Origin: Parvularcula sp039822105
Lineage (GTDB): Bacteria; Pseudomonadota; Alphaproteobacteria; Caulobacterales; Parvularculaceae
Assembly: GCA_039822105.1 (NCBI GenBank)
Contig: JBCBMW010000005.1
Location: 141,288 to 205,287 of the forward strand
Reading direction: 5' to 3'
Length of the DNA: 64,000 nucleotides
Shown: piece after piece, positions 27,046-35,657 of the stretch
Numbering within the stretch: the stretch's first letter is position 1
How the letters are laid out: each line of letters starts with the position of its first letter
Translations under genes and position numbers: made by a program
The notes under the pieces: model-generated
Seen by the model: only the letters and a program-made list of their open reading frames with translations
The model's database searches: none
What the model was told of the DNA's origin: nothing

Positions 27046-27057
27046 AGACGTTCGTCT
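27046..27057. promoter_or_regulatory. Small palindrome between atpH and the HxlR gene
   Basis: AGACG-TT-CGTCT in the 285-base divergent region 26867-27151. Position suits an operator for the HxlR regulator or the atp promoter. The same 12 bases also occur inside the rnd gene (3694-3705), which weakens the case. I see nothing else firm in this region. Confidence 0.2.
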
Positions 27058-27151
27058 TGAGGGGCGTCGCCGAGGCAGCCCGCCCTGCTGACACATGGAT
27101 CATTGTACCCTAGATCGCCGCGTATACCCGCCCAAAGGATACCTCGCGCCC

Positions 27152-27502
27152 ATGGCCCGCTTTGACACCTATGACTGCTCCAGGGGCTGCCCGGTTGAGG
27201 CGACGCTGGAGCTGATCGGCGGCAAGTGGAAAGGCGTGATCCTGTTCCACCTCCTCACCGGGACCAAAAGGTTCAACGAGCTGCAGCGGCTAGCGGGCGC
27301 CGTGACCCAGCGAACCTTGACCAAACAGCTGCGGGAGCTCGAGGCGGCGGGGCTTGTCCACCGCGAAGTCTACGCCGTTGTTCCGCCCAAGGTGGAGTAC
27401 AGCCTCACCCCGCGCGGCGAGTCCCTGAGGCCGATTTTGCTGTCGCTACAGGCCTGGGGCGAGGACCATGCCCTGCCGCTTTTGACCCAAGAGCAAGCCT
27501 AG
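27152..27502 (+). CDS. HxlR family transcriptional regulator
   Basis: Winged-helix DNA-binding protein, 116 residues. Family signs: the N-terminal cysteine in YDCSRGCPVEATLELIGGKWK, which in several members senses electrophiles or redox change, the recognition helix region VTQRTLTKQLRELEAAGLVHR and the wing PPKVEYSLTPRGESL. I start at MARFDTYDC; an ATG 19 codons upstream is possible. The target is unknown: the neighbouring convergent GMC oxidoreductase or the divergent atp operon are the candidates. Confidence 0.9.
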   Translation: MARFDTYDCSRGCPVEATLELIGGKWKGVILFHLLTGTKRFNELQRLAGAVTQRTLTKQLRELEAAGLVHREVYAVVPPKVEYSLTPRGESLRPILLSLQAWGEDHALPLLTQEQA

Positions 27503-27540
27503 ACAGCTTCAACGGTCGGGCGCTCCGCGACAGAGGCCGC

Positions 27541-29145
27541 CTAACCCGTCTTTCCTTGGATGAGGTCCGCAGCTCTTTCCGCGATCATGATCGTCGGGGC
27601 ATTGGTGTTGGCCCCCACAAGGGTCGGCATGACCGAAGCATCGATCACGCGGAGCCCTTCAACCCCGCGCACTTTGAGGTCAGGGGTCAGGACAGCCATC
27701 GGGTCATCGTCCGCACCCATCTTACAGGTGCCGACCGGGTGGTAGATCGTCTCCGCTTTCTCACGGATGAATTCGTCGAGGACATCATCCGTCAGCTCAA
27801 CATCGGCGAGCTCCCGCGGCGTCGGGCCATGCTTCTCAAAAGCCGGGGTCTCGGCCAGGCGGCGAGCGAGACGCAAGCCCCGGCGCATTGGCTCCCAGTC
27901 CTCCTCGGCCGTGAGGTAGCGCGGGTCGATCTTTGGCGGCGCCGACGGATCGGTGCTCCCCAGACGGATCGTCCCTTTGCTTTTGGGGTAGAGAAGGCAG
28001 ACGTGGAAGGTGAAGCCGTCTCCCCAAACGTTCTGCCTGCCATGATCGACCAAGATCACGGGCAAGAAGTGGAACTGAAGGTCCGCGATCGGCAGCGATG
28101 GGTCAGATTTCAAAAACGCGCCGGACTCGGCGATGTTCGATGACAGCATCCCGTCTCGCTTGAACGCATAGCGCAAAGGCTCCGGGATCGCGCGCAGGAG
28201 GGCCGCAAAGGAATATCCGTACCCGACGGAGCTTTTGGTGTTGTACGTCCAGGCCGCATCAAGATGGTCCTGCATGTTCTCACCCACGCCCGGGCTGTCA
28301 TGGACGACCTCAATGCCGTGCTCTTTCAGATGCTCCGCTGGCCCCACGCCGGAGAGCATCAGGATCTGGGGCGAGCCGAGCGCGCCGGCGGAGAGGATCA
28401 CCTCGCGATCGGCCTTGATCGTCTCGACCTTCTCGCCTTGCAGGAAATCAACGCCCACGGTGCGTTTGCCTTCAAAGACCACGCGCTGGACTGCCGCCTC
28501 GGTGATGATCGTCAGATTGCTGCGCGCTTTCACCTCATCCGAGAGATACGCCTTGGCCGCGGAACAGCGCTGACCATTGCGCTGGGTCACCTGGTACCAA
28601 CCAAAGCCCTCGCGATCGAAGCCCGCCAGATCGACATCGGTCGGGTACTGAAGTTCACCGCCCGCTTCGATAAAGTCTTTGCTCAGCCAATTCTTGGTCC
28701 GAATGTCTGAGACCGATAGCGGCCCCCCGGCGCCATGGGCTTCGGACTCTCCGTGTTCGTTGTCTTCGGCCTTTTTGAAGTAAGGAAGACACGCATCCCA
28801 GGTCCAACCGGTCGCGCCCGCCTCTTGCCAGCTGTCATAATCCTCCGGCGCGCCGCGGGTGTAGCACATGGCGTTGATGGAGCTGGAGCCGCCCAGGGTC
28901 TTGCCCCGCGGCCAATACATTTGCCGGTTGTTGAGCTCCGTCTGCGGCTCGGTCTCAAAGCCGTAGTTGATCGACGGCATTTTGGTGATGAGCGTGATGC
29001 CGAGGGGGATATGGATGGCTGGGCTTTTGTCGGCTGGCCCCGCCTCAAGCAGCGCCACACGGCAGCTGGGGTCTTCGCTAAGCCGCGAGGCCAAGCACGC
29101 ACCGGCGGAACCGCCGCCCACCACCACAAAATCTGCCTGATGCAT
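27541..29145 (-). CDS. GMC family oxidoreductase (choline/alcohol dehydrogenase-like)
   Basis: FAD-dependent oxidoreductase, 534 residues. FAD-binding GGGSAGACLASRLSED near the N-terminus, GMC signature 1 around GKTLGGSSSINAMCYTRGAP, signature 2 SAGALGSPQILMLSGVGP, and the C-terminal catalytic part with HPVGTCKMG and VGANTNAPTIMIAERAADL. GGAGG seven bases before ATG 29145 fixes the start. The family oxidises choline, alcohols, sugars or alkyl alcohols; the substrate is not readable. Repeated TGACAG-type motifs upstream suggest a dedicated repressor. Confidence 0.93.
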   Translation of the reverse strand: MHQADFVVVGGGSAGACLASRLSEDPSCRVALLEAGPADKSPAIHIPLGITLITKMPSINYGFETEPQTELNNRQMYWPRGKTLGGSSSINAMCYTRGAPEDYDSWQEAGATGWTWDACLPYFKKAEDNEHGESEAHGAGGPLSVSDIRTKNWLSKDFIEAGGELQYPTDVDLAGFDREGFGWYQVTQRNGQRCSAAKAYLSDEVKARSNLTIITEAAVQRVVFEGKRTVGVDFLQGEKVETIKADREVILSAGALGSPQILMLSGVGPAEHLKEHGIEVVHDSPGVGENMQDHLDAAWTYNTKSSVGYGYSFAALLRAIPEPLRYAFKRDGMLSSNIAESGAFLKSDPSLPIADLQFHFLPVILVDHGRQNVWGDGFTFHVCLLYPKSKGTIRLGSTDPSAPPKIDPRYLTAEEDWEPMRRGLRLARRLAETPAFEKHGPTPRELADVELTDDVLDEFIREKAETIYHPVGTCKMGADDDPMAVLTPDLKVRGVEGLRVIDASVMPTLVGANTNAPTIMIAERAADLIQGKTG

Positions 29146-29161
29146 CGCGATCCTCCACAAT

Positions 29162-29188
29162 CACTGTCTCATTTTGACAGTGACTGTC
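29162..29188. promoter_or_regulatory. Candidate operator upstream of the GMC oxidoreductase
   Basis: Inverted repeat GACAGT-G-ACTGTC (29176-29188) overlapping a second pairing of CACTGTC (29162-29168) with GACAGTG (29176-29182). Three copies of the same half-site within 27 bases, 17 bases upstream of the start codon, look like a TetR- or GntR-type operator. The regulator is not identified. Confidence 0.45.
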
Positions 29189-29230
29189 GGACGAGCACGC
29201 AAGCATCGCAAGGCCCATGAGCGGCAGGGC

Positions 29231-30067
29231 CTACCGATTGGCTTCGATCAGGCTTTTCAGCGTCTCCGCCACGGGCTCAAAGAACTGGTTCGCCGTCCAG
29301 TACTCATCATGGCTGAGTGTGTTCCAGGACTTCAGCACACTGCCGACATTGACGCGGATATCGGCAAGCTGCCCGTCATCGGCGAGCGCCTGGTAGGACG
29401 GCGCCACAGGCGCGATGGGATAAGCGAGAAGATCCTGGGGATCATAGTAGTTCTGCCACCACGGCTCGCCCAAAAACTCCTGACCAAGCCCGGTTCCCGG
29501 GAAGGCAATCGGCTCCAGCTCTTCCGGTGAGAAGGCGAAGGAGAAGAGCGGCAGGTTGCAGCCAAAGGTGATGAAACGCGCCATTGAACGGAACTGCTCA
29601 AACGGGTTGCCGGGCTCAAAATAGCCCGACTGCATGTCCCACATATAGTTCGACATGATCCGGCCACCGAAGCTGTGGGCCATGACCACCAGCGGCGTGT
29701 CCTCGTCCACATCCCGTCGAAGATCCGCGATGGTCGTCCGGATCCTGTCCTGCAGCTCGTCATAGGCCGTGCCGCGGCGGCTGAAGGCGAGCGCGTCGGC
29801 GAAATTGCTCACAAGCAAACGGCGCGCGCCGCCCACCTTCACGGTATCGCTGATCGCATCGAGATAGAGATCCTGCCGATCCTGGAGGATGTCCGCCCAG
29901 AAGATCTCTCGCCAGGCCACGTCGTTTTTCACGACTTTGCGGCCAAGCTTGCTGCGCAGCTTTTTGTAGAGGCCTTTGGAAAAGGTCTGCTGATCGGAAA
30001 CCTGAGGCTTTTTGTTCGCTTGGCTGCCGATCCCGTGGATCACCGCCACTGCAACTTTCTTACCCAT
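29231..30067 (-). CDS. Serine hydrolase-like protein (alpha/beta hydrolase type)
   Basis: 278 residues, no signal peptide. VAVIHGIGSQANKKP at the N-terminus resembles the oxyanion-hole strand of alpha/beta hydrolases, and VVMAHSFGGRIMSNYMWD (about residues 127-144) holds the nucleophile elbow as A-H-S-F-G, a variant of GxSxG seen in lipases. A late His is in SHDEYWTANQF. The substrate is unknown. It lies 85 bases upstream of the GMC gene in the same direction. Confidence 0.65.
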   Translation of the reverse strand: MGKKVAVAVIHGIGSQANKKPQVSDQQTFSKGLYKKLRSKLGRKVVKNDVAWREIFWADILQDRQDLYLDAISDTVKVGGARRLLVSNFADALAFSRRGTAYDELQDRIRTTIADLRRDVDEDTPLVVMAHSFGGRIMSNYMWDMQSGYFEPGNPFEQFRSMARFITFGCNLPLFSFAFSPEELEPIAFPGTGLGQEFLGEPWWQNYYDPQDLLAYPIAPVAPSYQALADDGQLADIRVNVGSVLKSWNTLSHDEYWTANQFFEPVAETLKSLIEANR

Positions 30068-30205
30068 ACCGTGTCATCCCGCCACGTTTTAAGGAGAGCC
30101 TAGCACGGATCTTGGCTGTGACGAGCGCTGGTCAACCTGCTGTTGCTGATCACAATTTCGCGTTGCCGCTTGGCGAGGCGGGGCGTGACCCGTTATCGGC
30201 AAGGC

Positions 30206-31609
30206 ATGACGGTATCCAATGCGCCAGGTCTGCCCCCCGCCCCTTTCCTCAAGGCGGCCTTCGAACACACCAGGATGGCAATGATCGCCACCGATCCCCA
30301 CCAGGCGGACAACCCCATCGTGTTCGTCAACAACGCGTTCTTGAACCTGACGGGCTATGGTCTTGACGAGGTGGTGGGGAAGAACTGCCGGTTCCTTCAA
30401 GGCCCCGACACCGATCCTGAAACGGTGGAGAAGATCCGTACCGCGATCGACGAGGAGACCTTCGGCTACTTTGAGATCCTCAACTACAAAAAGGACGGCA
30501 CACCGTTTTGGAACGCACTGCACGTCAGCCCGGTCTATGGCGAGGACGGCAAGCTCACCCATTTCTTCGGCTCCCAATGGGACATCACCGTGCAGCGGGA
30601 GGCCGTCGATGCTCTCTCCGGTGATGTTCGGCTGACGGATCATCGGCTGCAGGAAGCGATCGATCGCACGAGGGAGCTCGAATTCGCCCTCAACCAAGCG
30701 AATGACAGTGTTCTGATGACGGAGTATGCGCCGCTGGAGGAACCGGGCCCAAGAATCACTTGGGTTAGCAAGGGTTTCGAGCGAATGACCGGCTACGCGC
30801 CCGATGACGTGATCGGCAAGACACCGCGCATCCTCCAAGGCCCCCTCACCGATCGCAAAGCACTGGCCGCACTGAAAGAGAGCCTGGTCGCAGGCAAGGG
30901 GCATGAGCACACAAGGACCGTCAACTACAAGAAAGACGGCACGCCGTTTGTTGTTGAATGGTCCGTATCGCCCACATTCAACGAAAGAGGCGAGCCGACC
31001 TCGTGGCTGGCCGTGCAGCGCGACGTCTCCGCCACTGTCGCCGCGGAAGAAGAGCGGGAACGACTGATCCGGGAGCTTGATCACCGGGTCCGGAACCTCT
31101 TCTCGACCGTCCAGGTGATCACCCGGGGTGCAGGTGATGGCGACGGGACCGCAGAGGGCCTGCGCAGCAGGCTTCTTTATCAGCTGCAGGCCCTCGCCTC
31201 CGCCCATGACCTCGTCTTCCGTGATGCCTCGCAGCAAGCGCCGATGGCCGCTGTGGTGGATGCGGTATTGGAGCCTTTTGACCCGGATCGAACAATGATC
31301 GTCCGTGAGGGGAGCGATGGCGCCTGCGCCGCCAAACAGGCCGTGAACGCAGCGATCATCCTCTACGAACTGGCACTCCTCTCCTCCGAACGCGGCGCCC
31401 TTCAGGCGAAAAAGCCATCCAAGCTCTCGTGGGAGGTCGCCGGCGATGAGCTGCGGATCACCTGGGCGGAACCAGCGGAGCTGCCTGATCCGCGTCAGTT
31501 TGGCTTTGGCCTTGTACGGACCTTTGTGCAATCGTCAAAATGGGAAGACGCCGGCGTGGAAGAGGTGGCAGGCGGTTTCGTCGTCCAGCTGGGGCTGAAG
31601 GCGAGCTAG
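30206..31609 (+). CDS. LOV-PAS sensor histidine kinase, HWE type, with degenerate ATP-binding site
   Basis: 467 residues. An N-terminal LOV domain (about 14-130) carries the photoactive cysteine, Cys61, in GKNCRFLQGPDTD, so blue-light sensing with FMN is expected. A second PAS domain (about 166-280) has the same scaffold but lacks the Cys (GKTPRILQGPLTD). The H-box ELDHRVRNLFSTVQVI holds the phosphoacceptor His293. Where HWE kinases have HELATNAxKYGAL, this protein has YELALLSSERGAL (387-399), so the N-box Asn is lost; GFGLV of the G-box remains. A GTG start at 30185 is an alternative. No response regulator is adjacent. Confidence 0.9.
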   Translation: MTVSNAPGLPPAPFLKAAFEHTRMAMIATDPHQADNPIVFVNNAFLNLTGYGLDEVVGKNCRFLQGPDTDPETVEKIRTAIDEETFGYFEILNYKKDGTPFWNALHVSPVYGEDGKLTHFFGSQWDITVQREAVDALSGDVRLTDHRLQEAIDRTRELEFALNQANDSVLMTEYAPLEEPGPRITWVSKGFERMTGYAPDDVIGKTPRILQGPLTDRKALAALKESLVAGKGHEHTRTVNYKKDGTPFVVEWSVSPTFNERGEPTSWLAVQRDVSATVAAEEERERLIRELDHRVRNLFSTVQVITRGAGDGDGTAEGLRSRLLYQLQALASAHDLVFRDASQQAPMAAVVDAVLEPFDPDRTMIVREGSDGACAAKQAVNAAIILYELALLSSERGALQAKKPSKLSWEVAGDELRITWAEPAELPDPRQFGFGLVRTFVQSSKWEDAGVEEVAGGFVVQLGLKAS

Positions 31610-32010
31610 GCACCCGGGCGGCCAGAGAGCTGCCAGCGGAAAAACGCCAAGATGCCCGAAAGAGCGGCAACGATCGCGCCGAAAATGCTCAGCACGGCCG
31701 GACCCAAACCAAGATCGGCAAAGACGTGCACAACGCCCGCGCCATAGGCCATGGCCCCGCCGGAGATCAGCGCACCGGCGACACCGTCAGCAATTCCGCG
31801 CGGTAACCGAAGCGCCGAATTGAGAAGCGTCGCAAAAATCGCCGACGATAGAAGAAGCGCTGCGACCACGGGGCTGGCGTAAGGAAGGATGTCGATAATC
31901 TGATACTGCGGCCCCGCCATCCCGCTCATGGTGGCGCCAGCAACCGCGATCGGCACAAGGAGCGACAGGAGCGCTCCCACCAGAAAAGCTCGCACCAGAC
32001 TAAGCATCAT
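31606..32010 (-). CDS. Hypothetical four-helix membrane protein
   Basis: 134 residues with about four hydrophobic helices (residues 5-28, 44-66, 77-97 and 103-126). The family is not recognised. Its start overlaps the lepA 3' end by 11 bases on the same strand, suggesting coupled translation, and its stop overlaps the convergent LOV-kinase stop by 4 bases (CTAG). Confidence 0.72.
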   Translation of the reverse strand: MMLSLVRAFLVGALLSLLVPIAVAGATMSGMAGPQYQIIDILPYASPVVAALLLSSAIFATLLNSALRLPRGIADGVAGALISGGAMAYGAGVVHVFADLGLGPAVLSIFGAIVAALSGILAFFRWQLSGRPGA

Positions 32011-33802
32011 CCATCTTCAGCGCCTTGATGAAGGCCTCTTGCGGGATCTCAACGCGCCCGAATTGGCGCATCTTCTTCTTACCCGCCTTTTGTTTATCCA
32101 GGAGTTTCCGTTTCCGCGTGGCATCCCCGCCATAACATTTCGCGGTCACGTCCTTCCGCATGGCGCCAATCGTCTCGCGCGCGATGACACGGCCACCGAG
32201 GGCAGCCTGGATCGGGATCTTAAAGAGGTGCCGCGGGATGAGGTCCTTCAAACGTTCGCACATGGCCCGGCCGCGCACTTCAGCCTTTGAACGATGCACC
32301 ACCACGGCCAAGGCGTCGACAGGCTCTTCGTTGACGAGGATCTGCATACGGACGAGGTCATCCTTGCGATAGCCAATGATCTGATAATCAAAGCTCGCAT
32401 AGCCCTTGGTGATCGATTTCAGACGATCATAGAAATCAAAGACGACCTCGTTGAGCGGCAGCTCATAGACCACCATGGCGCGGGAGCCGGCATAGGTGAG
32501 GTCCTGCTGGATGCCGCGCCGATCTTCGCAAAGCTTCAGGACACCGCCAAGGAACTCGTCGGGCACGAGGATCGTCGCCTTGATCCACGGCTCTTCGAGG
32601 TGATCAATATGCACCGGGTCCGGCATATCGGCGGGGTTGTGGAGCTCCTCCATCGACCCGTCAGTCTTGTACATATGATAGACCACGGACGGCGCGGTGG
32701 TGATGAGGTCGATATTGAACTCACGCTCCAGCCGCTCACGGACGATCTCAAGGTGCAAGAGCCCCAAGAACCCGCAGCGGAAACCAAAGCCCAGCGCCGC
32801 GGAGGTCTCCATCTCATACTCAAAGCTCGCATCGTTGAGGCGGAGCTTCGCGATGGCGTCGCGCAGGTCTTCGAAGTCGGCACTATCGACGGGGAACAGG
32901 CCGCAGAAGACCACGGGCTGGTTGGGCTGAAAGCCTTCCAGCGCCTCGGCCGCAGGCTTTTTCTCGTCGGTGATCGTGTCACCCACCTTGGTGTCCGCCA
33001 CCTCTTTGATCGAAGCGGTGAGGTAGCCGATCTCACCGGGGCCCAGCTCATCCATCTCCACCCGTTTCGGGGTGAAGACACCGACCTGGTCGACCTGATA
33101 GGTCGCGCCTGCCTTCATCATGCGGATCTTTTGGTTCTTCTTCAGTTTACCATCAATGATCCGAACAAGGACGACCACGCCGAGATAGAGGTCGTACCAG
33201 CTGTCGACCAGCATGGCTTTGAGCGGCGCATCGGCATCGCCCTCGGGTGCTGGCAAGCGGTTAACGATGGCTTCAAGGACATCAGGCACGCCCATGCCCG
33301 TTTTGGCGGAAATCTCCACCGAGTCCGTGGCATCAAGGCCGATCACCTCTTCGATCTGCTCTTTAACCCGGTCAGGTTCTGCTGCGGGAAGATCGATTTT
33401 GTTCAGGACAGGGACGATCTCGTGATCAACCTCGATCGCCTGGTAGACATTGGCGAGGGTCTGCGCCTCCACCCCTTGGGATGCGTCAACAACCAAAAGC
33501 GAGCCTTCGACGGCGGCGAGGCTACGGTTCACTTCATAGGCAAAGTCGACATGGCCCGGCGTGTCGATCAGGTTGAGGATATACTCCTCCCCGTCCTGCG
33601 CCTCGTAGGTCAGGCGCACCGTCTGCGCCTTGATCGTGATGCCGCGCTCCCGCTCGAGGTCCATGTTGTCGAGGACCTGCTCCTGCATCTCCCGCTCCGT
33701 CAGCCCGCCTGTCACCTGGATCAGGCGATCGGCCAGGGTCGATTTGCCGTGGTCGATATGGGCCACGATCGAGAAATTACGGATGCTGGAAAGCTCGGTC
33801 AT
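32000..33802 (-). CDS. lepA: Elongation factor 4 (LepA), ribosomal back-translocase GTPase
   Basis: Translational GTPase of the EF-G family acting on stalled ribosomes and in ribosome assembly. G1 AHIDHGKSTLADRL, G3 DTPGHVDFAYEV, G4 NKIDLPAAEPD; then domains II, III and V and the LepA-specific C-terminus rich in Lys/Arg (AKCYGGDATRKRKLLDKQKAGKKKMR in the sequence at about residues 558-583). 600 residues, full length. Confidence 0.98.
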   Translation of the reverse strand: MTELSSIRNFSIVAHIDHGKSTLADRLIQVTGGLTEREMQEQVLDNMDLERERGITIKAQTVRLTYEAQDGEEYILNLIDTPGHVDFAYEVNRSLAAVEGSLLVVDASQGVEAQTLANVYQAIEVDHEIVPVLNKIDLPAAEPDRVKEQIEEVIGLDATDSVEISAKTGMGVPDVLEAIVNRLPAPEGDADAPLKAMLVDSWYDLYLGVVVLVRIIDGKLKKNQKIRMMKAGATYQVDQVGVFTPKRVEMDELGPGEIGYLTASIKEVADTKVGDTITDEKKPAAEALEGFQPNQPVVFCGLFPVDSADFEDLRDAIAKLRLNDASFEYEMETSAALGFGFRCGFLGLLHLEIVRERLEREFNIDLITTAPSVVYHMYKTDGSMEELHNPADMPDPVHIDHLEEPWIKATILVPDEFLGGVLKLCEDRRGIQQDLTYAGSRAMVVYELPLNEVVFDFYDRLKSITKGYASFDYQIIGYRKDDLVRMQILVNEEPVDALAVVVHRSKAEVRGRAMCERLKDLIPRHLFKIPIQAALGGRVIARETIGAMRKDVTAKCYGGDATRKRKLLDKQKAGKKKMRQFGRVEIPQEAFIKALKMDDA

Positions 33803-33868
33803 AGCGGGCAGATACGCGCGGCCGGGGCCCGCTGCAATGCGGCGTGTCGAGACTTGAGGGCCTTGGCC

Positions 33869-34411
33869 TTAGGGCGCTGGCTGTCCTGGCAACGAGGACG
33901 GGTAAAGTGGCGGCGTGTCAGTGGTGCCGCAATTGGCATACCACCGCATCGGATGACGCTGGGGCACGCGCTCAATGAATTCGCCTGAATGCGGGGCGTA
34001 CCAAACCGCATCGAAGGTTCCATCGGTGCGCAGGTTCGCGCGCCAGAAGACCACCTGCTCTGTGCCGCCGAACCGCTCGCGCTGGAGATGGGCCTCATTG
34101 GGCTCGCCCAAGACCGAGAGGTTGATGAGGTAGTCGCCAAGCTGAACCTCCACCGTCTCGCCATCACGGACCGCCACCCAGAGAGGACGAGAGGCATGCT
34201 CGATCGTGCGCTGAGGGTCCGCCAGACGCCGGGCGCCCCATGCCACTTTGAGATCGCAGCCGCCTCTAATCGCGTCGATCAACGCCGCTTCTGAGCCCGC
34301 CGTCACCTCACCTTCGGCCGTATGGGCGAGCTTCAGCTGCCAGGGCGAACCCGCATCACAAGCCGTCAATAGAAGCAAGAAAGCGGCGGTCCCAAGTGCT
34401 TTGAAAGGCAT
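33869..34411 (-). CDS. Hypothetical lipoprotein
   Basis: 180 residues starting MPFKALGTAAFLLLLTAC, a lipoprotein signal with lipobox LLTAC. The mature part is mostly beta strands (VQLGDYLINLSVLG, EQVVFWRANLRTDG) with two Cys (GGCDLK, YANCGTTD) that could be paired. Family not recognised. It lies upstream of lepA in the same direction and downstream of the PHA-system gene. Confidence 0.75.
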   Translation of the reverse strand: MPFKALGTAAFLLLLTACDAGSPWQLKLAHTAEGEVTAGSEAALIDAIRGGCDLKVAWGARRLADPQRTIEHASRPLWVAVRDGETVEVQLGDYLINLSVLGEPNEAHLQRERFGGTEQVVFWRANLRTDGTFDAVWYAPHSGEFIERVPQRHPMRWYANCGTTDTPPLYPSSLPGQPAP

Positions 34412-34458
34412 GGTCGCTCCCTTAGCCAGATTGCTGGGCCGCGGCCCCAAAAAGAGGT

Positions 34459-34779
34459 TCAGCCGCTTCGGTCCTCGAGCATCAAGGTGCCCTTTTTCTG
34501 GATCTTCTCGGTCACCTTCTCCGCCATACCGGCAAGGATGTCGGGCAAGACGACCGTGATCCGGACGTGCTGGGGGAAGACGTCAGCGGTACCAGAGAGC
34601 TTCTGCATCATGGCGCGCGCTGCGAAATGGAGCGTGTCGCCCTCCCAGTGCTTGTCGATCTTGATCGCCATCTTGCCAGCAAGAGAGCCGGTCAGCTCCG
34701 CGATCCCCTCATCAATACGCTTTTTCGCGTCTTCGATGGTCTTGGAATGCTCGATGGTGACGGTCACAGGTCTCGACAT
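34459..34779 (-). CDS. Polyhydroxyalkanoic acid system family protein
   Basis: 106 residues starting MSRPVTVTIEHSKTIEDAKK, with WEGDTLHFAARAMMQKLSG and VRITVVLPDILAGMAEKV, the layout of the small PHA-system (PHA_gran_rgn) family. Members are found near PHA granule genes in some bacteria but are also widespread without them; the biochemical role is not known. Three upstream residues (MGG) may belong to it. Confidence 0.75.
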   Translation of the reverse strand: MSRPVTVTIEHSKTIEDAKKRIDEGIAELTGSLAGKMAIKIDKHWEGDTLHFAARAMMQKLSGTADVFPQHVRITVVLPDILAGMAEKVTEKIQKKGTLMLEDRSG

Positions 34780-34853
34780 GCCGCCCATATAGGCCCGTCG
34801 GCCGGATCCTGAAGCCCAGTGGCGCCTTTTGTCCTTTTTGTTGCGCTGCAGCG

Positions 34854-34882
34854 TTTACACAATCACAGCAATTTGATAGAAA
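34854..34882 (+). promoter_or_regulatory. Candidate sigma-70-type promoter for the first sorting-signal protein
   Basis: TTTACA (34854-34859), a 17-base spacer, then TAGAAA (34877-34882); this would place the transcript start about 28 bases before the ATG at 34917. Five and four matches to the two hexamers; a suggestion only. Confidence 0.4.
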
Positions 34883-34916
34883 ATAGCATTAGTCGGGTAA
34901 GTTTGAGGGGACTCCC

Positions 34917-35603
34917 ATGAAAGCTTTTGTAGCGGCGATGAGCGCCGCAGCGGCATCTGTTGGCATCAGTTACGCCGCACCTGTCACCGTTAGCCTTATG
35001 AATCTGTACGTTGATCACAACGGCGTTGCTCATATCGACGACGTGGTCACGGACCACGGCACGATCGATTTCGTCATCAGCGGTATGGTGAAAAAGAACG
35101 GCGAGTGGGTGCTGTCGGACGACATGTCCAGCGGCAGCACGGGCGTTTGGCTCGACCGCGGTTACGGCGACAACCACCAAGTTGACGGCAGAGGCCGGGA
35201 TGAAGGCATCCTGATCCAGGCCCAGTCGGCGGACAACAGCGAGCTCGTTCCCGTCGACTTCACGAGTTTCACCTTCACCTACGTCTCGTCAGACGATGAT
35301 TTCTCCGTCTACGGTAGTGAAGAAGGCTATCAGACCGTGTCCTTGATCCACGACGATCTCGACATCCCAGGTGTCAGCTCGCCGTACATCTCGAGCCCTG
35401 TGACCGCGCCAATCCTCGTCGAAAACGTGGCGACCGTGATCGTTGCAGCGATCGAGAAGAACGACGACTGGAAACTCAAGTCGTTCTCGTTTGAATGGGT
35501 GAAAGATCCAGTGGATCCCGTTCCTGTTCCAGGTGCCGCTGTCCTGATGGCTGCGGGTCTCGGCGCTCTCGGCATCGCACGCAAGAAACGTCATAGCGCG
35601 TAG
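34917..35603 (+). CDS. Exported protein with PEP/VPLPA-CTERM-like sorting signal (1)
   Basis: 228 residues. Sec signal peptide MKAFVAAMSAAAASVGISYA; a beta-rich, Asp/Ser-rich body without Cys; and a C-terminal tripartite signal: VPVPGAA, a short hydrophobic helix (VLMAAGLGALGIA) and the basic tail RKKRHSA. Such signals are recognised by exosortase-type proteases that release or anchor the protein at the surface during exopolysaccharide secretion (family knowledge). No exosortase is in this window. The function of the body is unknown. Confidence 0.8.
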   Translation: MKAFVAAMSAAAASVGISYAAPVTVSLMNLYVDHNGVAHIDDVVTDHGTIDFVISGMVKKNGEWVLSDDMSSGSTGVWLDRGYGDNHQVDGRGRDEGILIQAQSADNSELVPVDFTSFTFTYVSSDDDFSVYGSEEGYQTVSLIHDDLDIPGVSSPYISSPVTAPILVENVATVIVAAIEKNDDWKLKSFSFEWVKDPVDPVPVPGAAVLMAAGLGALGIARKKRHSA

Positions 35604-35657
35604 GCGCACACTGAACGCTTAGGTGGCGGTGGTCTGATCAGATGATCTTCACCGCCC

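Noticed and set aside
30089..31531. 480-codon minus-strand frame opposite the LOV kinase
   Set aside because: The plus strand has unmistakable LOV, PAS and H-box motifs; the minus frame has none.
32294..33988. 564-codon open frame on the plus strand opposite lepA
   Set aside because: It is fully antisense to a clear lepA; long antisense frames are normal in high-GC genes. No family motif and no plausible start signal.
35625..35656. GGCGGTG...CACCGCC as a terminator between the first sorting-signal gene and the amidohydrolase
   Set aside because: The stem is seven bases with an 18-base loop and no T-run on either strand; too weak to list.
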